Source: JAPPHA01 sp965221575 (GTDB taxonomy: Bacteria > Pseudomonadota > Alphaproteobacteria > Rhodobacterales > Rhodobacteraceae). From it: DNA of 64,000 nt. Position 1 is the stretch's first letter, and each line of letters begins with the position of its first letter. The stretch covers positions 682,001-746,000 of the forward strand of contig CBDCSM010000014.1 in NCBI GenBank assembly GCA_965221575.1, read 5' to 3'. This document shows, piece by piece, positions 43,926 to 53,093 of the stretch. Position numbers and translations under genes: made by a program. The notes under the pieces were generated by a model, which was given only the letters and a program-made list of their open reading frames with translations, searched no databases and had not been told where the DNA came from.

Positions 43926-45056
43926 ATGCTGAATTCGAAGATGACTGAACTGGATCAGCGGCTCGACGCCGCGCTGCAACTCGGGATCGACAAGTGCCTG
44001 CGCGATGCCGATCGCCTGGACGGGTTCCCACATGTGACGCGAAACGGTGACTGGCTGGTCAGCGAGCATGGACGCTGGACCGCCGGGTTCTTCGTTGGAA
44101 TGCTCTGGCTCGCCGGCCTGGTGCGCGGCAGTGCGGAGATATTCGAGACCGCCGACACATGGGCCGGACGCCTGAATTCGCGGTCTTTTGACCGGTCAAC
44201 ACACGACATGGGTTTCCTGTTCGAGCCAAGTGTTGTTCGCGGCTACAACATTCTTGACCGCGCCCGCCATCGCGCGACGGCTATCCAGGCGGCGCGTTCC
44301 CTGGCGACCCGGTTCCACCCAAAGGGTGGGTACATCCCGGCCTGGAGCCCCGAGGAGGACCCATCCTATTTGGGCCTCGCCATCGTTGACACGATCATGA
44401 ACCTGTCAATTCTCCTTTGGGCAGGCCGTGAGACGGGTGACGCCGAACTCACGACTGTCGGACGGCGTTGCGCCGAGACTATTCGGGCACAGCACGTGCG
44501 GCCGGACGGCTCGACCTATCACACGGTCGATCACGACAACGAAAGCGGCGCCATCAAGGAGCGAAGTACGCATCAGGGAGCTCACCCCGAATCCTGTTGG
44601 ACCCGCGGCCAGGCATGGGCGCTCTACGGGTTCGCAAAGGTGGGACGCATGACGGGTTCCGAGGATTTGTTGGCGACGGCAAAACAAGTTGCCGACCATT
44701 TCCTCGAGCGTCTTGGTGAACGGGCTTTGCCACCGTGGGATTTCGATCGCGACTTCGATGGCGAACCCAGGGATTCGGCCGCCGGCGCAATTGCCGCCAG
44801 TGGCCTTCTCGAGCTCGGTCGGAATTCAGGCGAAAGCGCCTACTCAGATGCGGGCCGTCGCATCGTTCTCGGTCTCATCGAGACCTGCGTGGATTTCGCG
44901 CGCCCCGAAATCCACGGTTTGCTCATGCATGGAACAGTGGACTACCCGCGAAACTCGGGCGTCGACGAGTCGATCATATACGGCGATCACTATTTCATGG
45001 AGGCTTTGGTCAAGCTGCGGCATCCGCAGCATTGGGATGTACTTGGCTGTTCCTAG
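43926..45056 (+). CDS. Glycoside hydrolase family 88 (unsaturated glucuronyl hydrolase-like)
   Basis: A 376-residue alpha/alpha-barrel hydrolase. The start at 43926 (MLNSKMTELDQRLD) has GGAG upstream. GH88/105-type features are WLVSEHGRWTAGFFVGMLWLAG near residue 45-60, THDMGFLFEPSV near 90, LAIVDTIMNLSILLWAG near 155 (Asp region), THQGAHPESCWTRGQAWALYGFAKVGRM near 215-240 and YGDHYFMEALVKL near the end. These enzymes remove unsaturated uronic acids released by polysaccharide lyases. No signal peptide is seen, so it probably acts in the cytoplasm on an imported unit. A LacI operator upstream ties it to the cluster regulator. Confidence 0.85.
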   Translation: MLNSKMTELDQRLDAALQLGIDKCLRDADRLDGFPHVTRNGDWLVSEHGRWTAGFFVGMLWLAGLVRGSAEIFETADTWAGRLNSRSFDRSTHDMGFLFEPSVVRGYNILDRARHRATAIQAARSLATRFHPKGGYIPAWSPEEDPSYLGLAIVDTIMNLSILLWAGRETGDAELTTVGRRCAETIRAQHVRPDGSTYHTVDHDNESGAIKERSTHQGAHPESCWTRGQAWALYGFAKVGRMTGSEDLLATAKQVADHFLERLGERALPPWDFDRDFDGEPRDSAAGAIAASGLLELGRNSGESAYSDAGRRIVLGLIETCVDFARPEIHGLLMHGTVDYPRNSGVDESIIYGDHYFMEALVKLRHPQHWDVLGCS

Positions 45057-45305
45057 GCGCCGCTCAGCTGGAAAGGGTCAGGTTGGAAGAAGGGGAGTAC
45101 GACGGACCATGGTTGGGAACATCGCTTTTTGCCCGATTGACGCGGGCCCAGCCGGGCAAGGATCGGGAAAAGAAATCCGCGCGTGCGGCCTCGATGAAAG
45201 GCTCAGCCCTCTCGCTCTTTCCAGATGTCTGAAGGATCCAGTTCCGGGTTGTGCCGCGCGGACGTCACGCGTTCGCCGGCCGGCCGATCATTGGGGTACC
45301 GACTG

Positions 45306-45797
45306 ATGAAAGAGGATCAGGATATCAACAGGCGGATTCATCCGGACTTCTACTACGGCCTGGTCTTGCTGATCATCGGTGGCGGTCTGCTCGTGCACAC
45401 GGGGAGTGATCGCTATGATTTCGACTTGTTGTTTGGCGATGTATCGACGGTGTTCTTTCCGAGGATCATCCTGATCCTATGGATTGCACTCTCGGCGATC
45501 CTGATCGTCAACGGCCTGCGAAGGCGGGGATCGCGGCAAGACCATCAGCGCGTGATGGCTGTCGGATTGCCGGGTCTGTTTACTGTCCTGGCCATGATCA
45601 TCGCCTCTGCCCTGGCGGTCTGGCTTACCGGCCTGCTGCTCGGCGGTGCGGTGTCAATGATCGCCGTCGGTGTGGCGCTCGGTTATCGGCGATGGGTGAT
45701 CCTGATTCCGGTAAGTGTCGCGCTTCCTGTCGTCGTCTATTTCGCACTTGGCCACGTGGCAAAGATCAGCCTGCCTTCCGGCATTCTGTGGAACTGA
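45306..45797 (+). CDS. tctB: Tripartite tricarboxylate transporter small membrane subunit (TctB)
   Basis: A 163-residue protein with four predicted membrane helices: YYGLVLLIIGGGLLVHTGSD, FFPRIILILWIALSAILIVNGL, LPGLFTVLAMIIASALAVWLTGLLLGG and WVILIPVSVALPVVVYFALGHVAKISLPSG. The start at 45306 (MKEDQDINRRIHP) is chosen as the first ATG before the first helix. TctB helps TctA and the periplasmic TctC in secondary uptake of carboxylates. TctA follows after four bases. The order B-A-C differs from the common C-B-A. Confidence 0.88.
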   Translation: MKEDQDINRRIHPDFYYGLVLLIIGGGLLVHTGSDRYDFDLLFGDVSTVFFPRIILILWIALSAILIVNGLRRRGSRQDHQRVMAVGLPGLFTVLAMIIASALAVWLTGLLLGGAVSMIAVGVALGYRRWVILIPVSVALPVVVYFALGHVAKISLPSGILWN

Positions 45798-45801
45798 CCT
45801 C

Positions 45802-47295
45802 ATGCTGGTCCATCTCCCAGACGCGCTTTCCTTGACGTTCTCATGGAATGTCCTGATCGCGCTGCTGGCGGGTAGTATCGTCGGCGTCGTTGTCGGAGTC
45901 CTGCCGGGGCTTGGCAGTGCGCTGGGCATGGTCATGGTATTGCCCATCACCTTCGCGCTGGAACCGGCGGCTGCCATCGCGGTATTGGTCTCGGTCTATG
46001 CCTGCTCGATCTACGGCGGATCTGTTTCAGCGATCCTGATCAATGTGCCGGGCACGCCGCAATCCGCGGCCACGGTCATGGACGGCTATCCCATGGCCCA
46101 GCAGGGCAAGGCGGCCCTGGCGCTGGGCTGGGCGACCATGGGTTCTTTCATCGGCGGCATGATATCGCTGGTGCTGCTGGTGCTGGTGGCGCCGGAGCTG
46201 GCGCGCTTTTCATTGAATTTTGGTCCCATAGAGATCTTCGCATTGATCCTGTTCGCCATGACCACCATCGCCTGGGTTTCCCGCGGCAGCATGGTAAAGG
46301 GTGTGCTGGCTTCCCTGATAGGCGTGTTCCTCGGGTTTTTCGGGCCGGACGAGATGACCGGCCAGTTGCGGTTCGATTTCGACATCTTCGCCCTGTCGGG
46401 CGGGTTCGCGCTGGTGCCGGTGCTGATCGGTGTGTTCGCAATGTCAGAAATCCTGATGCAGGCGTCCTTCATGAAGGACGCCTCGGCCCCGATGGTCACC
46501 GCGGGCGGGTTCAAATTGGCGCCATGGAGTGAGTGGCGAGCCCGTTGGTTGACGATCTTGCGCAGCAGCGGCATTGGCAGCTTCATCGGGATCCTCCCAG
46601 GTACCGGCGCCACGGCTGCATCGTTCATCGCCTATGCCGACGCCAAGCGCCGTTCGCCGCGGAGCGCAAATTTCGGAAAAGGTGAACCCGAGGGTGTGCT
46701 GGCGTCCGAAACCGCCAACAACGCAGTCAGCGGCGGCGCCATGATACCCATGCTCGCGCTCGGCATTCCCGGCGACGGAGTCGTTGCCATCATGATGGGC
46801 GCGTTGACCATCCATGGAATCGTTCCCGGTGTCTTCCTTTTCCACGACCAGCCGACCCTCGTTACCAGCATTTTCGTCCTTTTCTTCCTGGCAAACATCA
46901 TGATCCTGGTCGTCGGAGCCGCAGGGGCCGGGCTCTATGCGAAACTGTTGCGGGCACCAATTTCGCTGCTGATGCCGGCGGTGGCGCTGTTATCCTTCGT
47001 TGGTGCCTACGCGGCACGCGCAAATCCGTTCGATTTTACTGTCGCCGTCGTCACAGGAGTCGTGGGATTCCTCCTGCGTCTCAATGGATTTCCTCTGGCG
47101 CCCATCGTCATCGGATTCATCCTGGGCACACCGCTCGAGAGGGCCTTGAGGCAAGGGCTGATACTGACCGACCAGGATTTTCTGGCCTTCGCCAATCGGC
47201 CAATCGCGGCATTCCTGTTCGCATTGACGGCGCTGGTTCTGATCCAGCCCTCCATCAAGGCGGTTTTCCGCCGGCGAAAAGGCGGCGCGGAATGA
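45802..47295 (+). CDS. tctA: Tripartite tricarboxylate transporter large membrane subunit (TctA)
   Basis: A 497-residue membrane protein with about 11-12 helices. Signature regions are GVVVGVLPGLGSALGMVMVLP near residue 25 and YGGSVSAILINVPGTPQSAATVMDGYPMAQQG near 75-100, both typical of TctA. The related repeat SGIGSFIGILPGTGATAASFIAYADAKR lies near 255, followed by ETANNAVSGGAMIPMLALGIPGD near 300. The start at 45802 directly follows the TctB stop. It forms the transport channel for a carboxylate delivered by TctC, driven by an ion gradient. Confidence 0.92.
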   Translation: MLVHLPDALSLTFSWNVLIALLAGSIVGVVVGVLPGLGSALGMVMVLPITFALEPAAAIAVLVSVYACSIYGGSVSAILINVPGTPQSAATVMDGYPMAQQGKAALALGWATMGSFIGGMISLVLLVLVAPELARFSLNFGPIEIFALILFAMTTIAWVSRGSMVKGVLASLIGVFLGFFGPDEMTGQLRFDFDIFALSGGFALVPVLIGVFAMSEILMQASFMKDASAPMVTAGGFKLAPWSEWRARWLTILRSSGIGSFIGILPGTGATAASFIAYADAKRRSPRSANFGKGEPEGVLASETANNAVSGGAMIPMLALGIPGDGVVAIMMGALTIHGIVPGVFLFHDQPTLVTSIFVLFFLANIMILVVGAAGAGLYAKLLRAPISLLMPAVALLSFVGAYAARANPFDFTVAVVTGVVGFLLRLNGFPLAPIVIGFILGTPLERALRQGLILTDQDFLAFANRPIAAFLFALTALVLIQPSIKAVFRRRKGGAE

Positions 47296-47556
47296 GAGGA
47301 TTGATTGCCGATGCAGCCCGACATGCTCGACACAAAAAAGACACAGGTATCGCGACTCGACGGGGTTGGCCCCTGTCGGGGCGGGTACGGCCGACCGACG
47401 GGCTTCGACGCCCGGACCGGCTGCAACCGGATCTGCGCGGCCCGTTGGGGCAACGCAGCTTTCACAGTGCCGCGCCTCCCTTCGATTGGAAGGGGCAGGT
47501 TGTGGGCATGATCCAAGACATGGATGTTAACCAAGCAAACTGAAAGGAGACTTGGA

Positions 47557-48492
47557 ATGATGAAACGTTTGTTCGGAACGGCCCTGGTGGCTACTACCAT
47601 CGCCCTTCCAGCGATGGCGGATTATCCGGAAAAGGATATCCAACTGATCGTACCTTATGGCGCGGGCGGCGGAACAGACACAGCGGCCCGGCTCATTCAG
47701 CCGCACCTGGAGGAGATTCTGGGTCAAAACCTGATCATCGCCAATATGCCGGGTGCCGGTGGTACGGTCGGCGCCACGAATTTTGCGCAAAGCGATGCGG
47801 ATGGCTACACCCTTGCCTTCTTGCCGGCAGGTACCGCGGTGTACCAGCCGAACCTGCGCGACGTGGCTTACGACGAAAACAGCTTCGCTCCGATCTGCAT
47901 GACCATCAACGATCCGGTTGGCGTATCTGTAGGGCCGGATTCGCCCATCGGTTCGCTCGATGACCTTATCGCGGCGGCCAAGGCGGATACGATCTCCGCA
48001 GGTACCGCTTCTCCAGGCAGCATCCCGCACGTCGGTGCAGTGCTGCTGGAGCGCGCATACGATGTGAAGCTCAAGAACGTACCACTTGAAAACAGTGCCA
48101 AGATCTCGACCGCAGTTCTCGGCGGTCACGTCGACATGACCGCCGACCTTGTCGGCAATGCCATCAAGTTCGGCCTCAAGCCACTTGCCGTTCTGGCCGA
48201 TGAACGCCTGGACAGTCTGCCCGACGTGCCGACCATCGACGAGCTGGGCGGCCCGCCGATCCGCTTGTCCATCTGGTTCGCGCTGTACGCGCCAGCCGGC
48301 ACCCCGCAGGCGATCGTCGACAAGCTTTCGGAGGCATGCGAGGCTGCAACGAGCGAGAGCGCCTACCAGGACTCGGTCATGGGCGCAAACCGTTCGCCGC
48401 ACTTCATGGGATCGGCCGAATTGAGTGACTTCTTCCAGCAGGAATTCCAGCGCACAGCCGACCTGTTCATGGAAATCGGACTGAAAAAGTAG
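47557..48492 (+). CDS. tctC: Tripartite tricarboxylate transporter binding protein (TctC/Bug family)
   Basis: A 311-residue periplasmic protein with an AAAGGAG ribosome-binding site and signal peptide MMKRLFGTALVATTIALPAMA (cleavage before DYPEK). Bug-family motifs: IQLIVPYGAGGGTDTAARLI near 28-45, IANMPGAGGTVGATNFAQSDADGYTL near 62-88 and the closing IDELGGPPIRLSIWFALYAPAGTPQ near 230-250. It captures the ligand for TctA/B. A 261-base gap separates it from tctA, so it may have its own promoter. A strong hairpin follows the stop codon. Confidence 0.92.
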   Translation: MMKRLFGTALVATTIALPAMADYPEKDIQLIVPYGAGGGTDTAARLIQPHLEEILGQNLIIANMPGAGGTVGATNFAQSDADGYTLAFLPAGTAVYQPNLRDVAYDENSFAPICMTINDPVGVSVGPDSPIGSLDDLIAAAKADTISAGTASPGSIPHVGAVLLERAYDVKLKNVPLENSAKISTAVLGGHVDMTADLVGNAIKFGLKPLAVLADERLDSLPDVPTIDELGGPPIRLSIWFALYAPAGTPQAIVDKLSEACEAATSESAYQDSVMGANRSPHFMGSAELSDFFQQEFQRTADLFMEIGLKK

Positions 48493-48519
48493 TCACGAGC
48501 GGGATCTGCAAGACTGGGT

Positions 48520-48543
48520 TTGCCGCGCCGACTGGCGCGGCAA
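48520..48543 (+). terminator. Hairpin after tctC
   Basis: TTGCCGCGCC and GGCGCGGCAA form a perfect 10-bp stem with a GACT loop 28 bases after the tctC stop, followed by a moderately T-rich GCCTCTTATT. A plausible Rho-independent terminator with a weak T-tract. Confidence 0.6.
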
Positions 48544-49031
48544 GCCTCTTATTCTGAAGGGACATGAGGCTCCCGGCCGAGTTCCTCGGCTCGGGACGTC
48601 ACCCGACCCACGAGCGGCCTAACGGCTTTACCCCGAGTTCCGCTACTCGCGGGATACCGGGGTTGAGGTTCGTCGTTTTTCGAATCGACCCTTCACTGTC
48701 GGCACCACACTTCACGCTTCGTGCTCCCGGTCGGAATATCGTTCGTTCCTGTCGGAATCGGCACTTGGGTCTGAATGACCCCACGACCATTTGTTCGGTA
48801 ATTCTCGATTTCCAACCAATGGCGGTGTTCGTTGCCGTCCAAGATGTCTCTTGCGGCCCACGAGCATGAGAAAGGACTCCGCTGTGGCGGAATCCGGAAC
48901 AAGGGGGTTAGTCTGTTGGCGGCGCCAAGCGTGATTTCAAGACGTCAGATCCCCAGAAACAAGGTGCCGTCCGAGCCGATGCCCGCCAGGTCAGTCAATA
49001 CGATCACAGCATCGAAAATGCCGGGTCATTA
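48544..49031. other. Convergent intergenic stretch after tctC and the sulfatase
   Basis: No supportable gene. It lies between two convergent transcription units. Frames here are short and lack domains. Confidence 0.4.
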
Positions 49032-50603
49032 TCACGCATCCCGAGGCTTGTCCGGCTCGGCCGGCTCGACATACGGAAACCGCGCCTGACCCTTGACAAA
49101 TGTCGTATTCGCACCGCTGCGCACATACTGTTCCTTGGCGTCAGTGAACGGTTGGAAGTCCCATGGATTCGCCGTGGTTTTCGACATGACGTCCTGGATG
49201 AACCACTGCCGTTTTTGCGACGCAAGCGCGTCGGCTCGGTACTGTTCCGGGTCCCAGGTCCGAAGCAGTACATCGTGCAGATCGGACAACACCGGCTTGT
49301 AAGCCTCGTCTTCCGCGAGGTTGTTCAATTCTTCGGGATCGGATTCCAGATCGAACAACAGGTTCGGATCAGTTTCGCAGTAGATGTACTTGTACTTTCC
49401 CTTTCTCACCATGAGGCAGGGTGCATAGGTGCCCTCGGCAGAGTATTCGCAGAATACCGGATCGCTACGCTCTTCCTCCCCGGCAGACATCGCCGGCAAC
49501 AAGCTGCGACCGGCAATCGGCTCGACATAATCGACCGCGGTACCGTCGGAGGCGAGATCGACAAAGGTCGGCAGCAAGTCGAGCAGCGAAACCGGTCGGG
49601 ATACCTGCCGCTCGGCCCGGGGCATCCCCTTGGGAAGGCGCATGATCAACGGCACACGTACCGAGCCCTCGAGCAGCGACTGCTTGTACCACAGTCCCCG
49701 CTCGCCCAACATTTCTCCGTGATCGGAAGCAAAGACCACGAGGGTCTCCTCCAGAAGCCCGGCATCGGCAATGGCTGTCATCAGCTCGCCGATCTTGTCG
49801 TCGATGTAGCTTAGCATTCCGTAGTAGGCATGCCGGGCGTTTCGGATGTCTCGGTCCGTCACCGTGTATTCGTCGATATGGAACATGTGGTGAAGCCGCC
49901 GCGAATGTGCATCCATTTCATCGAGTGAAAGAGGTGCGACCCTTGGCATGTCGATTTCGCGGTGATCGTATCGATCCCAATGCTCCTGGCTGGCAACGAA
50001 AGGGCTATGCGGCTGCGAAAACGACACGGTCAGGAAGAACGGCTGCCGCTGCGGCCGCCTGGCGAGATCGTAGATCTTCTGGACCGCCCTGTGCGCGACG
50101 TCTTCGTCGTAATCGAGCTGCAGGCTTCGGGTGCAGGGGCCGGCCTCCAGGACCGTGCGGGGGCTGATCCCGGTCGGTGCCCAGGGTATTTCCGGCGTGC
50201 CCGCCCGCCAGTCGGGCCCCCACCCGAAATCCGAAGGATAGATATCCGTTGTCAGCCGTTCCTCGTATCCGTGAAGTTGATCCGGACCCAGGAAATGCAT
50301 CTTGCCGGACAGGGCCGTGTGATAGCCGAAGTGACGCAGGTAGTGCATGATGGTCGGCGCCGACGCGGGCATTTCGCAACCATGGTCAAAAACCCCCGCC
50401 TCGGATGCCAATCTGCCCGTCAGCATCGAAAAACGTGACGGTGCGCAGATCGGGCTCGCGCAGTAGGCGTTTTCGAACACCACCCCCCCGGCGGCGATGC
50501 CGTCCAGGTTGGGCGTCTTCACGACCGGATGGCCGTAGGACGGCAGGAAGGCCGGATTCACCTGGTCGGCCATGATGAACAGGATATTGGGTTGCGTGGT
50601 CAT
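49032..50603 (-). CDS. Sulfatase of choline-sulfatase type
   Basis: A 523-residue type I sulfatase. The formylglycine site CxPxR is present in SPICAPSRFSMLTGR (Cys near residue 52); metal-binding residues are in LFIMADQ at the start and FASDHGEMLGERGLWYKQS near 300. The segment SGKMHFLGPDQLHGYEERL followed by TTDIYPSDFGW closely matches choline-sulfatases (BetC), as does the long C-terminal part with QRQWFIQDVM and WDFQPF. Predicted reaction: hydrolysis of a sulfate ester such as choline-O-sulfate. No signal peptide is visible, consistent with a cytoplasmic enzyme. A LacI-type operator sits 38 bases upstream. Because a GH88 gene is near, a sulfated sugar substrate remains possible. Confidence 0.86.
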   Translation of the reverse strand: MTTQPNILFIMADQVNPAFLPSYGHPVVKTPNLDGIAAGGVVFENAYCASPICAPSRFSMLTGRLASEAGVFDHGCEMPASAPTIMHYLRHFGYHTALSGKMHFLGPDQLHGYEERLTTDIYPSDFGWGPDWRAGTPEIPWAPTGISPRTVLEAGPCTRSLQLDYDEDVAHRAVQKIYDLARRPQRQPFFLTVSFSQPHSPFVASQEHWDRYDHREIDMPRVAPLSLDEMDAHSRRLHHMFHIDEYTVTDRDIRNARHAYYGMLSYIDDKIGELMTAIADAGLLEETLVVFASDHGEMLGERGLWYKQSLLEGSVRVPLIMRLPKGMPRAERQVSRPVSLLDLLPTFVDLASDGTAVDYVEPIAGRSLLPAMSAGEEERSDPVFCEYSAEGTYAPCLMVRKGKYKYIYCETDPNLLFDLESDPEELNNLAEDEAYKPVLSDLHDVLLRTWDPEQYRADALASQKRQWFIQDVMSKTTANPWDFQPFTDAKEQYVRSGANTTFVKGQARFPYVEPAEPDKPRDA

Positions 50604-50640
50604 GGTCGCCTCCCTCCCCGGGATCGGCCCTCATCATTAT

Positions 50641-50658
50641 TGAGAAATCGATTTCCTG
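50641..50658. promoter_or_regulatory. LacI-type operator upstream of the sulfatase gene
   Basis: TGAGAAATCGATTTCCTG contains the perfect palindrome GAAATCGATTTC with central CG. The left half matches the 43810 operator except for one base. It lies between the lacI stop and the sulfatase start, so the sulfatase likely has its own regulated promoter. Confidence 0.72.
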
Positions 50659-50719
50659 TCCAATGAATCACGGCGAAGCGAAGAACCGCGGCGCCGGCGG
50701 TTCTCCGCATGCGCGCGAG

Positions 50720-51751
50720 TCAATCCGCCGGAGCGGGACCGGTGCTCTGCCGCACGACCAGCCGTAACGGAACATGCGTGACGATACCCTTGTCGCCCCG
50801 AAACAGCGCCAGCGTCGCGTCTGCGGCCGCCTCCCCCATGGACTTGACCGGAACGTTCAGCGTCGTCAGTTCCGGCGTAACGACTTGCGCGATCTCGAGA
50901 TCGTCGAATCCGACGACCGAGACCTCGTCCGGGATCGCTATCCCCTCGGATTTGCACGTCCGGACCGCCCCGACCGCAAGGATGTCGCTTCCGCAAAACA
51001 CCGCGGTCGGGCGCGGACGGGTCTGCATCAGTGACCTCATCGCGGCCCCGCCGAGCTCGATGTTGTAGGAGGTCTCGATCACCACGATCTCGCTCTCGGG
51101 CACGCCAGCGGCAGCAAGTGTCTCCAGGAAACCATCCCGCCTGTTGCGGGCGCGGTCGTTGCCCTCGGATATTCCTGAGATCATCCCGAAGCGACGGTGT
51201 CCCATGTCCAGCAGAAACCGGCCGGCAATGGCCGCCGCTTCGCGGTTGTCGAACCCGATCGCGGCATCCCCGTTCCCGAGTTCCGTCGTATAGGTGAAGA
51301 CCTGGTGCACGCCCGCCCTGTTCAGGTAGTCCGCAGTCTCCGGACGGTGCTCGGCTCCGACCATCACGACCGCCTCGACGCCGCGCGCCACCAGAATGCG
51401 CGCCTGCGTCTCTTCCCGTTCCAGGTCGTAGCCGCTTGAGTTGATGAGGACCGAGATGCCCGCCTTTTCCAGTTGCAGCTGCAACCCGTCCACCATGTGG
51501 GCATAGATCGCATGATCCAGTGTCGGAACGATGAGCCCGACCAGCCGGGTTTCCTGCGATCGCAATGCCCGCGCAGCGCTGTTGGCAACGTAGCGCAGTT
51601 GTGAGGCCGCTTCGAGAACGCGTTCCCTTTCCGCCGCACCGACGGTCGGATGCCCGTTCAGAACACGCGAAGCGGTCGCGATCGAACAGCCGGCTCTCTT
51701 GGCGACATCCTTGAGATTGACGACACCTGATTGCCGAGGCGTCGTTTTCAT
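50720..51751 (-). CDS. LacI-family transcriptional regulator of the cluster
   Basis: A 343-residue LacI/GalR protein. The start at 51751 (MKTTPRQSGVVNLKDV) precedes the DNA-binding helix-turn-helix VNLKDVAKRAGCSIATASRVLNGHPTVG (residues about 11-37) and hinge YVANSAARALRSQ. A periplasmic-binding-protein-like effector domain follows (LVGLIVPTLDHAIYAHMVDGL, GFDNREAAAIAGRFLLDMGHRRFGMI, FCGSDILAVGAVR, VSVVGFDDLEIAQVVTPELTT). A longer frame upstream to 52039 overlaps the CoA-transferase gene and is rejected. Three LacI-type operators in this window (43810, 50641, 53978) are probably its targets. The effector is unknown. Confidence 0.92.
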   Translation of the reverse strand: MKTTPRQSGVVNLKDVAKRAGCSIATASRVLNGHPTVGAAERERVLEAASQLRYVANSAARALRSQETRLVGLIVPTLDHAIYAHMVDGLQLQLEKAGISVLINSSGYDLEREETQARILVARGVEAVVMVGAEHRPETADYLNRAGVHQVFTYTTELGNGDAAIGFDNREAAAIAGRFLLDMGHRRFGMISGISEGNDRARNRRDGFLETLAAAGVPESEIVVIETSYNIELGGAAMRSLMQTRPRPTAVFCGSDILAVGAVRTCKSEGIAIPDEVSVVGFDDLEIAQVVTPELTTLNVPVKSMGEAAADATLALFRGDKGIVTHVPLRLVVRQSTGPAPAD

Positions 51752-51836
51752 CTGCCACCCGCAATTTGCTTCGACAATGAAGCCGACCAGGCTGTCCGGG
51801 GCACACGGGACGAAGTCGAGCAAAACTCCATGGCAC

Positions 51837-53093
51837 CTAATCCTTCTTTCGGCTGTACGAGGTTGCCGGCGCGGATGCGGTGCGATCGAAGCCGTCCAGG
51901 GCCCGGTCAGGCCCAATCGCGCCTTCGTCCCTGAGGTCTCTGATCTCGGATTCGTCGAATCCAAGTTCGCGCAGCACTTCGTCCGTTTGCTGACCTGGCG
52001 CGGGCGGCATGCGGCGAAGCGGCGGCACCTCGTTATCATATTTCACCGGGTGGGCCAGTAGACGCACCGGCCCGGCCCGGGGATCGTCGAATTCGACGAT
52101 CGACTGGTTGACCGCGACCTGGGGATCCGCCAGCAGTTCATCGTAGCCCTGAACCCGCGCATACCAGATGCCGTGTTCCGCGAGCGTCTGCTCCCATTCC
52201 TCGGTCGTTCGGGTTTTCATGTGTTCGGCAACGCGGGTGTTCACCGCTTCGCGGAGATCGAATTGATCATCCCGCGTCAACTCCGCGAATCGCGTGTCGT
52301 TGAATGCCGTGGCGAGGGTGGCACCGTCGGAAAGCGACATGGTCAGCCAGCCATCGGCCGTCCTGAACACGCCATAGGGCGCCTGATGAAAGCGCGTCGA
52401 GATGCCCGACGCGCTTCGGTCCCAGAGGTCGGCGCCGTTGAGGTGGTAGTTCAGGGGCTCGGTCTGGAGATCCATGGCCGCCGAAAGAAGGTTGCTGTCG
52501 ACCCTGCAACCCCGGCCCGTCCGCTGGCGCCTGAGCAATGCGGCGAGGATACCCATCGCACCCAGCGTCGCGGCGTGTTGGTCGACGACCGCCGAGCCAA
52601 TGGGCACCGGCGGGTCGCCGGCGCGGCCGTTGAGCATGGCGAGACCGCTGAGGGACTGGATCAGCAGATCCTGGCCCGGCTTCGCCCGCGAAGGGCCATC
52701 GGTCCCGAAACCCGTCAGCGAGCAATAGACGATTCCCGGGTTACGCGCCTTGACCGCCTCGTAGGAAAAGCCACGCTTGTCCAGCGTCCCCGGCCGGAAA
52801 TTTTCCACCAGTACATCCGCGCCTTCGATCAATCTCCAGAGCGCGTTGGCGCCTTCCTCGGTGCCAAAGTTGATCTCCACGCTGCGCTGGTTGCGTCCGG
52901 TCAGGAGGAAGAAGACGCTCGTATCGTTCTTCAGGAAGGCCTTCGCGCCGGCCCAGTGGCGCTCGTAAGTTCCACCGATGCGTTCCACCTTGATCACGTC
53001 CGCACCGAGATCGGCGAGAAACTGAACGCAAGAAGGACCTTGGAGATAGTGCGTCAGGCTGATGATCCTGATGCCATGAAGCGGCGCGGTCAT
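51837..53093 (-). CDS. CaiB/BaiF-type (family III) CoA-transferase
   Basis: A 418-residue family III CoA-transferase. Features are MTAPLHGIRIISLTHYLQGPSC at the start, LADLGADVIKVERIGG near 27-42, VLVENFRPGTLDKRGF near 95-110, NPGIVYCSLTGFGTDGPSRAKPGQDLLIQSLSGL (with the catalytic Asp of GQDLLIQ near 140-150) and AVVDQHAATLGAMGILAAL near 170-190. Such enzymes move CoA between acids, e.g. carnitine/crotonobetaine, formate/oxalate or mesaconate. The start overlaps the stop of the hydratase gene as ATGA (53090-53093), so the two act in one pathway. Pairing with a crotonase recalls caiB-caiD of carnitine metabolism; other substrates are possible. Confidence 0.9.
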   Translation of the reverse strand: MTAPLHGIRIISLTHYLQGPSCVQFLADLGADVIKVERIGGTYERHWAGAKAFLKNDTSVFFLLTGRNQRSVEINFGTEEGANALWRLIEGADVLVENFRPGTLDKRGFSYEAVKARNPGIVYCSLTGFGTDGPSRAKPGQDLLIQSLSGLAMLNGRAGDPPVPIGSAVVDQHAATLGAMGILAALLRRQRTGRGCRVDSNLLSAAMDLQTEPLNYHLNGADLWDRSASGISTRFHQAPYGVFRTADGWLTMSLSDGATLATAFNDTRFAELTRDDQFDLREAVNTRVAEHMKTRTTEEWEQTLAEHGIWYARVQGYDELLADPQVAVNQSIVEFDDPRAGPVRLLAHPVKYDNEVPPLRRMPPAPGQQTDEVLRELGFDESEIRDLRDEGAIGPDRALDGFDRTASAPATSYSRKKD